In this document: in pieces, positions 9,354 to 18,849 of the stretch
Position numbering within the stretch: the first letter of the stretch is position 1
How the letters are laid out: every line of letters begins with the position of its first letter
From: Methanolinea mesophila
Lineage (GTDB): Archaea; Halobacteriota; Methanomicrobia; Methanomicrobiales; Methanospirillaceae
DNA length: 64,000 nt
Direction: 5' to 3'
Assembly: GCF_017873855.1 (NCBI RefSeq)
Contig: NZ_JAGGKR010000001.1
Coordinates: forward strand, 930,001 to 994,000
Notes under the pieces: generated by a model
The model's input: the letters and a program-made list of their open reading frames with translations, nothing else
Told to the model about the DNA's origin: nothing
The model's database searches: none
Program-made: the position numbers and the translations under genes

Positions 9354-9860
9354 TTCCGGGGCTTCCCTCTGCCGCTGTGGCGTCCTAACAGGATAGGGCC
9401 GAACTGTTGGGCGCAGAGGCATTACTGGAAAATCTATAATTGAGATGTCCCTATTGAATCGAGAGAACAAGTCCCTGATCCGCCGCCGGGGCGCCCTTCG
9501 GGGGCGGCGGAACCATCCTGATCGGTAGACTCGGATTAGTAACGGGACCTGTCGCTCCAGAGGCTTCGTCCCGCCGCTGTGGCGTCCCCAACGTGATAGT
9601 CTCAGACTGCCGGGTGCCGAAACAATCCTGGAAAAATCACCAGAACACAGTCCCTGATCCGCCGCCGGGGCGCCCTTCGGGGGCGGCGGAACCATCCTGA
9701 TTGGAGGCTCATCAAATAGACGCTCCCGGGGCTTCGCCCCGCCACTGGGGCGTCCCCATGGGACATGCCCGTACCGTTGGATGTGAGATCTTCCTGGAAA
9801 ATCACAGAGCAGGTTCCTGATCCCCGCCGGGGTGCCCAGGGCGGGCGGAACCATCCTGAT
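9354..9860. repeat. Three imperfect tandem repeats with conserved GC-rich hairpins
   Basis: Three head-to-tail copies begin near 9354, 9556 and 9724. Each opens with a block like CCGGGGCTTC...CCGC-TGTGGCGTCC. A central CCTGGAAAATCA-like box follows, and each ends in a hairpin block ending GGAACCATCCTGAT. Hairpin blocks lie at 9471-9522, 9650-9701 and 9814-9860 (spacing 179 and 163 bp). The first two blocks are identical over 52 bp, with arms CCGCCGCC/GGCGGCGG. The third keeps a pairing stem with changed sequence (CCCGCC/GGCGGG). No gene is visible here. An antisense open frame runs through but is explained by GC bias. It resembles a dispersed, structured intergenic repeat family or small-RNA cluster. 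Confidence 0.8.
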
Positions 9861-9982
9861 CGGCTGTAACAGACACCGCACAAACATGTCAACAGAGGAT
9901 GTTCACGCCGTTAACATCCTACACGGATACTGGTCATTCCTGGTGAATGTTCCCCAGCTCAACCTGGATTTCAAAAAAGGGA

Positions 9983-10774
9983 TTATATCTTCGGGAACTG
10001 CTGCGGGGTGATGTACTGCAGCTGGGGTGCAAACCAGTTTGGATAAGGCTTGTTCGAGATGAAGGTCATAGTGTACCCGTACCCGTTCGACCCTTCGAGG
10101 TACTGGGGCACGGTCCACTTCAGGTAGGATGGGTTCACCTCGAAGGAGTTCGTGACCGCGTTCCACCGTTTCCCGACCGAGATATAGAAGTTGTAGGTTC
10201 CCGGCGGGATCAGCTGGTAGAAGGTCTGGAAGTCCCCCTGCTGCACGTAGACCGCAGCACTCGCGGTTTTTAACCCCGGCTGGGAGACTGCCACCACCAC
10301 GTCCCACATTCCCTGGGTGTTATCGACGGTCAGGTACTGCCACCCCGGCTGGGTGGAACCGGACAGGATAGTTCCGCTGGGGATCGCGGGGTACACGATC
10401 GCTTCAGAACTGGCCAGGTAACTCTGTACCATGGGGGCAAGCCCGGGGGAGAGGGCGATCGCCTGCCGATAGGCTTCGATCGCGTTCATGTGGTCCCCGA
10501 GCGCCGCGTAGGACTGTCCCAGGGCGAAGTACGCCCGGGCAAAGGTGGGGTCGAGCGCCACCGCCTGCTGGAACTCCTGGATCGCCTGGGCGTGCCGGGC
10601 CACCTTCGCATCCGCAAGTCCCATCTGGTAGTAATTGTCCGCGGTGAGCAGGGGGTAGGCCCCGGTGCCGTTCATCACCATCACCAGTGGTTCGCCGTCC
10701 GCCGCCGCAACACTCCCAATTCCCGTCGCCAGAAGCAGAAGCGCAGCCAGCAACGGAATCAACCTGATATGCAT
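9983..10774 (-). CDS. Secreted TPR-repeat protein
   Basis: A 263-aa protein with a signal peptide (HIRLIPLLAALLLLATGIGS, cleavage near AAADG). At about residues 45-130 there are two to three tetratricopeptide repeats (ADAKVARHAQAIQEFQQAV, ALDPTFARAYFALGQSYAAL, DHMNAIEAYRQAIALSPGL). A C-terminal 130-residue beta-rich domain of unknown family follows (LKTASAAVYVQQGDFQTFYQ, Tyr/Asn/Pro-rich end). It probably sits outside the cell, with the TPRs binding a peptide partner. Start: ATG at 10774; an in-frame GTG precedes it directly. Lone gene between the repeat block and a divergent small membrane protein. The function of the C-terminal domain is not known to me. Confidence 0.8.
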   Translation of the reverse strand: MHIRLIPLLAALLLLATGIGSVAAADGEPLVMVMNGTGAYPLLTADNYYQMGLADAKVARHAQAIQEFQQAVALDPTFARAYFALGQSYAALGDHMNAIEAYRQAIALSPGLAPMVQSYLASSEAIVYPAIPSGTILSGSTQPGWQYLTVDNTQGMWDVVVAVSQPGLKTASAAVYVQQGDFQTFYQLIPPGTYNFYISVGKRWNAVTNSFEVNPSYLKWTVPQYLEGSNGYGYTMTFISNKPYPNWFAPQLQYITPQQFPKI

Positions 10775-10777
10775 CAC

Positions 10778-11078
10778 AAACCCGTCCTTTTCGGGAGCCC
10801 CACACCGCCACCCGGGAGAGAGCTCCGGATGCTTTTCTCATGTACCGGCGGGATGATATAGTTTATTTAAATGTGCCGGGCAGGCCGGAGCGGGATAAAC
10901 GGTTGAGAACACACGATTTTTTAATTTTAGCGTTATTCTCCACCCCTTTCAAGGCCGGATTGCTTCTATCAGGCCGGCACCTTCGGAAAATCCCCTGGAG
11001 AACCCATAAGCATAAACTATTTATCCGAAAAAAACCTCCGGGAATCGTACTACCTCGGTTTTCGGGAGGCAGGTTTGC
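10778..11078. promoter_or_regulatory. Divergent promoter region
   Basis: A 301-bp spacer between the TPR gene (leftward) and the 186-aa membrane protein (rightward). On the minus strand, ATTTAAATAAACTATATC (10857-10874) is a probable TATA box for the TPR gene. On the plus strand, CATAAACTATTTATCC (11009-11024) is a TATA candidate for the rightward gene, and GGGAGG at 11064-11069 is its ribosome-binding site. Confidence 0.45.
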
Positions 11079-11639
11079 ATGCAGTCCGGCACAATCTTTA
11101 TCCTGATTCTTATCGCCCTGTTATCGGCAGTCTTTTCATTTCAGGCCCTTACACAAGCGGATTTGATTACTCTGGGAGAAGTTGTTGTTGCAGACCCTTT
11201 GGCGGGCCCGGATGTCGGTATTTCGGGAACCGGTGAGATCGCGATGAACATGATCCCGGAGGGATCATCCCTCACGGTCCCGGGAGTGGATACGCTCATT
11301 GACAGGGATGCTGATATGCCGGTCAATATGGTTCCCGAAGGGGCGCAGATTTCGCCTTCCGGGGCCGAGAACATCGGAATCCAGGAAGAGGGAGCGGGCA
11401 TTGATACTGCACGGGAAGAATCAGTCACTATTCCTTCAGCCGAACAGACGGTTCTCCCCGAGTCCGTCTCCTTCCCTCCCCGGGGAGCCGGACAGTCGCC
11501 GGGAATATTCACCAAGACCCCGCCCAATAAATTGTTACTCTACGGCGCTGCGTTACTTGTGATTATCATCACTATATCTTCCCTCGCATTGGTTGGACGA
11601 TCGGAAGGGTGGTGGAATCGGAGAAAACCGCCATCTTAA
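11079..11639 (+). CDS. Small surface protein with N- and C-terminal membrane segments, unknown family
   Basis: A 186-aa protein I cannot assign to a family. An N-terminal hydrophobic segment (residues 4-24, FILILIALLSAVFSFQALT) acts as signal or anchor. A 120-residue Gly/Pro/Glu-rich outer region follows, then a second membrane helix (about 155-172, LLLYGAALLVIIITISSLAL) and a short basic tail. The outer part holds a twofold repeat: AMNMIPEGSSLTVPG near 50 and VNMVPEGAQISPSG near 81. GGGAGG lies 9 nt before the ATG, so the start is well supported. The next gene in the same direction is the giant double protease about 290 bp on. A role as its partner, or as a structural surface protein, is only inference. 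Confidence 0.7.
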   Translation: MQSGTIFILILIALLSAVFSFQALTQADLITLGEVVVADPLAGPDVGISGTGEIAMNMIPEGSSLTVPGVDTLIDRDADMPVNMVPEGAQISPSGAENIGIQEEGAGIDTAREESVTIPSAEQTVLPESVSFPPRGAGQSPGIFTKTPPNKLLLYGAALLVIIITISSLALVGRSEGWWNRRKPPS

Positions 11640-11928
11640 AGGTAATGCTGTGGGACCTTCGTTTGATGTGCCCGGAATAGACTGAAACGAATCTACGTAT
11701 CATGGAGATCTCGTCTGCTTGAACCGTATCGCACTGGATACCCAGGGCACCCCGGGTGTCCATGGGAGCGAAGAGGACTGCGGAGAAACGAACGGTGGGG
11801 GAATGACAAAATCCGGGAGAATTCCGGCAGACCGGGACAGAAGAGAGGACCATACCCCGAAGATCCTGCGTAGAACTTCCTTCATCCATGACTTTTTTGT
11901 TATAGGAGATAAAACCCTATTGATCCTG

Positions 11929-14900
11929 ATGGGAAGAGAAACGAGGGGTATAAGGAACTGTCTTGTCTGCTTCATCGCATTGCTGCTGCTGTTATCTATG
12001 GGTGGGGTTTCTCTTGGAGAAACTCTTTCGGATACGCCTCCCGGGTCAATCCCTGGTGCACTCTTACCCTCCATACCCGAACCAAACACTACCCCCGCCC
12101 AGGAACTCACGCTTCCTGTAACATCAGAGACCTCCATCCCCGTGACCCTGTCGGCATCTCCGGTCACCGAAGGATCACAGGACCTCGATATCACTCCCTC
12201 TTCAACAACTCCATCATCACTTCCTCCCGATTCACTCATGACCCCTGACGAAGGGTCCTTCGGGTCACCGGCATACGCACCTGCGGAGGTCTTGGTCAGG
12301 TTCAAACCGATTACCGGGGTCACGGCAAATCAGAAAAAGGTCCGTTATGCAGCCACCCATTCTTTTGCCGGAGGCGAGCCTTCAAAGGATTTTTCCAACG
12401 CAGGACTTCCCGATCTGCAACTGGTAAAATTAAAGGAGGGGGTAAGCGTTGAAGATGCGGTAGCCGCATATTTGCAGTCGCCCGATGTCGCCTACGCTGA
12501 ACCAAATTATCTGATCACCGTATCGCCTGATACCCCGGTTTCGATCTTCGCCATCCCGGACGGACAGGATTCACCCGTAAACGATCCCTGCTTTCCCCTC
12601 CAGTGGGGTCTGATGAATACAGGACAGGTGGTGAATAATGTATCAGGGACCCCAGGGGACGATATTTCTGCACCCGGCTCCTGGAAGGTCAGCACGGGGT
12701 CCCCCTCCGTGGTAATCGCGGTCATCGACACCGGGATAGATCTCGCCCACCCGGACCTTGCCCCCAACATCTGGACTAATTCTGGAGAGATCCCGTCGAA
12801 TGGCATCGACGACGACCTCAACGGCTATGTGGATGATGTCCATGGATATGACTTCTATGCAAATGACGCGCTTCCTTCAGACGAAAATGGACATGGATCA
12901 CATTGCGCAGGGATCATCGGGGCCACCGGAAATAACGGCCAGGGAATCACGGGGATCGGCTGGAACGTAAATCTTATGCCGATCCGGTTCCTGGGTCCTG
13001 ACGGATCGGGGACGATCGCCGATGCCATCGAGGCGATAGGGTATGCAAACCGGATGGGGGCGGATATTATCAGCCTCTCCTGGGGCTCTCCCGTGAGGGA
13101 CCAGGCACTGGATGAAGTACTGTCGCAGTCAGGCGCACTTGTGGTCTGCGCCGCGGGTAATTCGGGTGCAGATATCGATTCTCTTCCTTATTATCCAGCC
13201 TCGTTCGGAAGTCCCAATATCATCTCCGTGGCCGCGACCGACCAGGATGACAAACTCCCGGTATTTTCAAATTACGGGGAACAATCGGTTGACATCGGGG
13301 CCCCGGGCGTCAGCATCCTGAGCTGCACTCCCGGTGCGTCATACTCCTATATGTCCGGTACCTCAATGGCGGCACCATTCGTGGCGGGTGTAGCAGGACT
13401 TCTGAAATCTCAGGATCCGGCGCTCACTCCGGGCGAAATGAAGGAACGGATTCTCTCAGGATGCACTCGTGTGTCTTCCCTTGAAGGAAAGGTGGCGTGT
13501 GGCGGACGATTAAATGCTGCCGGGGCCCTCGAGGTTTCCACCGGAACAGGATCCGCGGTGCCTGAACCGACCGCGACGCCCACGGCCACGCCTCAGCCGA
13601 TCTCCGATATGCCGTCGATCGCCCCGGAAAACCCTGGGTTCACAGAATATCGCGAGTCTTCCGCTCTGATGTCGACCGGACAGGACTCGACCCAGGTGAG
13701 CGAAGGGTTCAGGCCCTCCCCGGTGGATAAAACCGCCATGACGGGGGCATCACTGGAGTTCTCAGAAGTCCAGATATTTTCTCTCCCCGACTCATACGAC
13801 CTCCGGACGGAGAACAAAGTCACCAGCGTAAAAAACCAGGGCTCGTGCGGATCCTGCTGGGCGTTTGCGACATTCGGATCCCTCGAATCGGTGCTCCTCA
13901 CCTCAGAGTACCGGGACTTTTCGGAGAACAACCTGAAAAACACCCATGGATTCGATTACGGGTCCTGTTCGGGCGGCAACTTCGATATGTCGACCGCCTA
14001 CCTGGCACGATGGAGCGGGCCGGTCAACGAGACCGATGATCCGTACGACCCGTATTCCTCAACATCGCCCACAGGACTCACGTCCCAGAAACAGGTTCAG
14101 GAAGTCTTCCTCATCCCTGCACGCAGCGGTCCGCTGGACAACGACAACCTCAAGACTGCGGTGATGCAGTATGGTGGAGTCGCGACTGCATTTTACTGGA
14201 GCAGCGCGTATCTCAGCGGGTATAACTACTATTATTCCGGTACAGCATCCGAGAACCACGCAGTAACAATCGTGGGATGGGACGACAACCGGGCAATCTC
14301 CGGGGCCCCGGGCCCGGGGGCTTTCCTGATAAAGAACAGCTGGGGGAGCGGATGGGGTGATGGAGGGTATTTCTGGATCTCTTACTACGATTCGAGGGTC
14401 GCAAAACAGAACATGCTGGTCACATCCGAGCCGCGGGGAACTTATGAAGCGATTTACCAGTACGATCCCCTCGGATGGACCGCCCAACTGGGATACGGTT
14501 CAACGACGGCGTGGGGCGCCAACGTGTTCACTTCAACCGGAAACGAACATATCAGCGCGGTAGGATTCTATTCGGAGGTGCCCGGCACCCAATACCAGGT
14601 CTACATCTATAAAAATCCCACAAGCGGCCCCCTCAACCCTGCAGGATACTCCGCCTCAAAGACCGGAACGATCGCGATCCCCGGATATCATTCAATCAGC
14701 CTGGACGAACCCGTGGAGATCGGTACAGGTGAAAAATTCTCCGTTGTTGTACGGCTGACCACCCCCGGATACGTGTACCCCCTTCCCATAGAGAGACCCA
14801 TCACCGGGTACTCGAGCGCGGCACGTGCATCGGCGGGACAAAGTTACGTGAGCTCATCCGGGTCTTCGTGGCAGGACCTTTCAACGCTGTACGCGAACAC

Positions 14901-17900
14901 GAACGCATGCATCAAGGCATATACCGCAAAAAGCAGTCTCCCGGTCGCTGACTTCTCCGGTAGTCCCAAAGAAGGCATAGTCCCGTTGACGGTGACCTTT
15001 TTCGATTCATCGACCGGAAATCCCACATCATGGAAGTGGGACGTGAACGGAGACGGTGTGACCGATTTTTCAACGAAGAACTGTTCTTTCACGTATACTA
15101 CTCCGGGGGTCTACACGGTAAAGCTGAACGTGACCAACCAGTTCGGCTCATCCGAAATAGTAAAAACAGGGTATATACGAGGGATTGCCGCTCCTCCCTT
15201 CCCCGAGGGCTGGACCTATCGGAAGCTGCATGCCCTGGCAGGGTCGTCTTCCGGCGACCAGACCGATTACCAGATCAGATTTATAGTGCATCGCATAGCC
15301 GGTACCGACCTGGGAGAGAATGTGTATCTTGGACCCGATGTGAAACCTGACTTCTCCGATCTCAGGTTCACCACGCTCGACAACGTCCCGGTACCATACT
15401 GGATCCAGGAAACCGGGTCAGACTATGCGATCGTCTGGGCTAGGATCCCGTCGATCCCCTCTACAGGGACACAGGTATATCTCTATTATGGCAATCCCTC
15501 CGCTTCTGCAGTGAGCAGTGGGGAATCTACCTTCGTCTTCTTCGACGATTTCAACGATAACCACCTTGATTCCGCGAAATGGACCGGTGTTGCCTCGGGA
15601 GGTTCCTCAGCGATGGTTGAGCAGAACCAGCGCCTCGAAGCCCGGTCCGACGGCACGAACCGCCCATATATCCGGAGCATCGGTACCTTCTCCGCGCCCT
15701 ATGCCCTCGACTTCTCCGCACAGAAATCCGAGGATATCGAGACTGCCGTTCACTGGGATGGGACAATTACCGGGACGGCCGACGTCATCACGAACGGCTA
15801 TTACGCTCCCTGGTACGTGTCATGGAACACCCCGAGCACCTTCCGGATCACGAGGTCCGCCGGGGGATCCCGAACCGATCTTTCGAGTGTGGCGGCATCC
15901 CTTGATACCGCCTGGCATTCCTATTCGGTCAGAATGTTGCCCCAGGGCATCTCGGTATTCTTTGACGATGTTTCCCTTATGAGTGCTGAGACCTCCTGGA
16001 GGACTTCAGGCTATATCGGACTTTCCGCAAGAGAGAGACCCAGCGGCACAACAGCGTCCTATGATGACGTGAGGGTCAGAAAACTGGTGCCGGATGAGCC
16101 CGATCATGCAAGCTGGGGATCTGCCGAGTATCATCCGGTGCCGCCCGTCGCATCTTTTTCCGCCGAACCGCGTTCCGGCGAGGTCCCTCTGACGGTCAGG
16201 TTTACCGACACTTCCACCGGGAACCCCACGTCCTGGGCATGGGATGCGAATGGTGATTCGGTGATTGACAATACCTCGCGGAACTGTACCTTTACCTACA
16301 CGAATCCGGGGAGCTATTCGGTCTCCCTCACCATAAGGAACGCATCAGGGTATTCCAATACCACGGTAGTATCCAACTATGTGACTGCTTCCCCCCCAAT
16401 GCCTTTCCTCTCTGGCTGGTCCAACCGCAAAATTCATACCATCACCGGATCGCCGGCCGGCGACCAGACCGATTACCAGGTCAGGTTTAAAGTGTATCGC
16501 ACGTCGGGAAGTGACTCGGGTGAAAATGTGTTCCTTGGATCCGGCGTAAAACCTGACTTCTCCGATCTCAGGTTCACCACCTCCGACAACACCCCGTTTC
16601 CCTACTGGATCCAGGAGACAGGATCCGATTATGCTCTTGTATGGGTCAGGATCCCCTCAATTCCCTCTGCAGGTACGCAAATTTATCTCTATTACGGCAA
16701 CCCGTCCGCACCTGCAGTGAGCAGCGGAGAATCAACATTCGTCTTCTTCGATGATTTCAACGACAACCACCTTGACTCCGCGAAATGGACCGGTGTAGCC
16801 TCGGGAGGATCCTCGGCGCTGGTCGAACAGAACCAGCGGCTCGAAGCGAAGTCCGACGGGACAAACCGCCCCTATCTCAGGAGCATCGGCACTTTCTCCG
16901 CGCCCTATGCCCTCGATTTCTCCGCACAAAAATCAGAGGACCTCGAGACTGCCGTCCACTGGGACGGCACGATCACGGGAGTCGCCGATGTCATCACGAA
17001 CGGATATTACGCCCCATGGTACGTGTCCTGGAACACCCCCACTACGTTCAGGATTACCAGGTCTGCCGGAGGGTCGAGGACCGATCTTGCGAGCGTCGCC
17101 GCATCTCTCGATACGGCCTGGCATTCCTACTCGATCAGGACCCTGCCTTCAGGGATATCGGCATACTTCGACGATTCTCTGCTGCTCGCAAGTTCGGACA
17201 CTTCCAGGACTTCGGGCTATTTCGGGCTCTCCGCCAGGGAAAGGCCCGCTGGGACCACCGCGTATTATGACAACGTCCGTGTGAGAAAATATGTGGCAAA
17301 CGAACCGGGGCATGGGTCCTGGGGAGCGGACGAGTACCATCCTGTGCCTCCCGTCACTTCATTTTCCGCGGAACCACGGTCAGGCGAAGTACCGCTGACA
17401 GTCTGGTTTACCGACACTTCCACCGGGAACCCCACGTCCTGGGCGTGGGACGTGAATGGCGATTCCGTGATCGACAATACCTCGCGGAACTGCACCTTTA
17501 CGTACTATGACCCCGGGAGTTATCCGGTTTCCCTCACCATCACGAACACAACGGGATACTCCAACACCACCACGATATCCGGGTACATCACCACGACCCT
17601 GCCACCACCCTTCCTGGCAGGATGGTCCTACCGTAAGGTACACAGCCTGACCGGGTCGTCATCCGGCACCCAGAGCGACTACCAGGTCAGGTTTAAAGTA
17701 TACCGAACGACCGGTACCGACTCGGGGGAGAATGTCTACCTCGGATCAGCCGTAAATCCGGACTTCTCTGATCTCAGGTTCGCCACTCCGGACGATATCC
17801 TGATGCCGTACTGGATCGAAGAAAGGGGATCCGATTATGCTCTTATATGGGTCAGGATCCCCTCAATTCCCTCTGCAGGTACGCAAATTTATCTCTATTA

Positions 17901-18555
17901 CGGCAATCCGTCCGCACCTGCAATGAGCAGCGGGGAATCTACATTCGTCTTCTTCGATGATTTCAACGACAATCAGCTTGACTCCGCGAAATGGACCGGT
18001 GTTGCCTCGGGAGGATCCTCCGCGCTGGTTGAACAGAACCAGCGGCTCGAGGCAAGGTCCGACGGGACAAACCGCCCCTATCTCAGGAGCCACGGTACCT
18101 TCTCCGCGCCCTATGCCCTCGATTTCTCCGCACAAAAATCAGAGGACCTCGAGACTGCCGTCCACTGGGACGGCACGATCACGGGAGTCGCCGATGTCAT
18201 CACGAACGGGTATTACGCCCCATGGTACGTGTCCTGGAACACCCCCACTACGTTCAGGATTACCAGGTCTGCCGGAGGGTCGAGGACCGATCTTGCAAGC
18301 GTCGCCGCATCTCTCGATACGGCCTGGCATTCCTACTCGATCAGGACCCTGCCTTCAGGGATATCGGTTTACTTCGACGATTCTCTGCTGCTCGCAAGTT
18401 CGGACACTTCCAGGACTTCGGGCTATCTCGGGCTCTCCGCCAGGGAAAGGCCCGCGGGGACCACCGCGTATTACGACAACGTCCGTGTGAGAAAATATGT
18501 GGCGAACGAACCGGGACATGCGCTCTGGGGAAGCCCGGAGGACTACAATCCATAA
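11929..18555 (+). CDS. Giant secreted protease: subtilisin (S8) plus papain (C1A) domains, then three PKD-DUF2341-lectin units
   Basis: A 2208-aa exported protein. Order: signal peptide (about 8-35), Thr/Pro linker, inhibitor-like propeptide (about 105-185), and a subtilisin domain with Asp267 (VIDTGID), His322 (NGHGSH) and Ser479 (GTSMAAPF). After a Thr/Pro linker comes a papain-like domain with Gln/Cys643 (NQGSCGSCWAF), His777 (ENHAVTIVGW) and Asn803 (KNSWGSGWG). Then a beta-rich extension (about 815-1000) and three units of 402 residues. Each unit holds a PKD domain, DUF2341 (W-YRK start) and a concanavalin-like sandwich (DDFNDN). Both catalytic sets look complete. There is no PGF-CTERM tail. 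I start at the ATG at 11929, just before the signal peptide; an in-frame TTG at 11920 has GGAG 11 nt upstream and is possible. Likely an extracellular enzyme that binds glycans and degrades protein. Confidence 0.88.
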   Translation: MGRETRGIRNCLVCFIALLLLLSMGGVSLGETLSDTPPGSIPGALLPSIPEPNTTPAQELTLPVTSETSIPVTLSASPVTEGSQDLDITPSSTTPSSLPPDSLMTPDEGSFGSPAYAPAEVLVRFKPITGVTANQKKVRYAATHSFAGGEPSKDFSNAGLPDLQLVKLKEGVSVEDAVAAYLQSPDVAYAEPNYLITVSPDTPVSIFAIPDGQDSPVNDPCFPLQWGLMNTGQVVNNVSGTPGDDISAPGSWKVSTGSPSVVIAVIDTGIDLAHPDLAPNIWTNSGEIPSNGIDDDLNGYVDDVHGYDFYANDALPSDENGHGSHCAGIIGATGNNGQGITGIGWNVNLMPIRFLGPDGSGTIADAIEAIGYANRMGADIISLSWGSPVRDQALDEVLSQSGALVVCAAGNSGADIDSLPYYPASFGSPNIISVAATDQDDKLPVFSNYGEQSVDIGAPGVSILSCTPGASYSYMSGTSMAAPFVAGVAGLLKSQDPALTPGEMKERILSGCTRVSSLEGKVACGGRLNAAGALEVSTGTGSAVPEPTATPTATPQPISDMPSIAPENPGFTEYRESSALMSTGQDSTQVSEGFRPSPVDKTAMTGASLEFSEVQIFSLPDSYDLRTENKVTSVKNQGSCGSCWAFATFGSLESVLLTSEYRDFSENNLKNTHGFDYGSCSGGNFDMSTAYLARWSGPVNETDDPYDPYSSTSPTGLTSQKQVQEVFLIPARSGPLDNDNLKTAVMQYGGVATAFYWSSAYLSGYNYYYSGTASENHAVTIVGWDDNRAISGAPGPGAFLIKNSWGSGWGDGGYFWISYYDSRVAKQNMLVTSEPRGTYEAIYQYDPLGWTAQLGYGSTTAWGANVFTSTGNEHISAVGFYSEVPGTQYQVYIYKNPTSGPLNPAGYSASKTGTIAIPGYHSISLDEPVEIGTGEKFSVVVRLTTPGYVYPLPIERPITGYSSAARASAGQSYVSSSGSSWQDLSTLYANTNACIKAYTAKSSLPVADFSGSPKEGIVPLTVTFFDSSTGNPTSWKWDVNGDGVTDFSTKNCSFTYTTPGVYTVKLNVTNQFGSSEIVKTGYIRGIAAPPFPEGWTYRKLHALAGSSSGDQTDYQIRFIVHRIAGTDLGENVYLGPDVKPDFSDLRFTTLDNVPVPYWIQETGSDYAIVWARIPSIPSTGTQVYLYYGNPSASAVSSGESTFVFFDDFNDNHLDSAKWTGVASGGSSAMVEQNQRLEARSDGTNRPYIRSIGTFSAPYALDFSAQKSEDIETAVHWDGTITGTADVITNGYYAPWYVSWNTPSTFRITRSAGGSRTDLSSVAASLDTAWHSYSVRMLPQGISVFFDDVSLMSAETSWRTSGYIGLSARERPSGTTASYDDVRVRKLVPDEPDHASWGSAEYHPVPPVASFSAEPRSGEVPLTVRFTDTSTGNPTSWAWDANGDSVIDNTSRNCTFTYTNPGSYSVSLTIRNASGYSNTTVVSNYVTASPPMPFLSGWSNRKIHTITGSPAGDQTDYQVRFKVYRTSGSDSGENVFLGSGVKPDFSDLRFTTSDNTPFPYWIQETGSDYALVWVRIPSIPSAGTQIYLYYGNPSAPAVSSGESTFVFFDDFNDNHLDSAKWTGVASGGSSALVEQNQRLEAKSDGTNRPYLRSIGTFSAPYALDFSAQKSEDLETAVHWDGTITGVADVITNGYYAPWYVSWNTPTTFRITRSAGGSRTDLASVAASLDTAWHSYSIRTLPSGISAYFDDSLLLASSDTSRTSGYFGLSARERPAGTTAYYDNVRVRKYVANEPGHGSWGADEYHPVPPVTSFSAEPRSGEVPLTVWFTDTSTGNPTSWAWDVNGDSVIDNTSRNCTFTYYDPGSYPVSLTITNTTGYSNTTTISGYITTTLPPPFLAGWSYRKVHSLTGSSSGTQSDYQVRFKVYRTTGTDSGENVYLGSAVNPDFSDLRFATPDDILMPYWIEERGSDYALIWVRIPSIPSAGTQIYLYYGNPSAPAMSSGESTFVFFDDFNDNQLDSAKWTGVASGGSSALVEQNQRLEARSDGTNRPYLRSHGTFSAPYALDFSAQKSEDLETAVHWDGTITGVADVITNGYYAPWYVSWNTPTTFRITRSAGGSRTDLASVAASLDTAWHSYSIRTLPSGISVYFDDSLLLASSDTSRTSGYLGLSARERPAGTTAYYDNVRVRKYVANEPGHALWGSPEDYNP
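14935..18552 (+). repeat. Three in-frame 1206-bp repeats inside the protease gene
   Basis: Units begin near 14935, 16141 and 17347, with exact 1206-bp (402-codon) spacing; for example GATTTC-type boxes lie at 15709, 16915 and 18121. Units 2 and 3 are almost identical over several hundred bases (16885-17330 against 18091-18536, few substitutions), while unit 1 is more diverged. This points to recent duplication or gene conversion between the last two units. Confidence 0.9.
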
Positions 18556-18849
18556 TCCTTTTTCGGAGACGAACCCGGTAACCCGGAGACCCGGGAGCGC
18601 GGCCGTCCGGTTTTCCAGGCCCCCCCTTTAACAGGTCAGCACCCCCGTAAGACGGCAGTATCATGATGAATATCAGGGGATCCCGGGAGAAGGAGCATTT
18701 CTCCTCAATTTCATATCCCCTGGAATGCTATGCTGCACGACGTTGCTCTTTTTCGAGCTATACCGGGCGTTGTACGCATCCCGATCAGGGAGATTTCCGA
18801 TATAAATTACTGGAAGCGCGATGGGAGAACAAGAAAAAGGGTTCCGGGG

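Noticed and set aside
8502-9887. Minus-strand 461-codon frame across the response regulator and the tandem repeats
   Set aside because: Its left part mirrors a clear response regulator and its right part only reflects the repeat sequence; no start signal.
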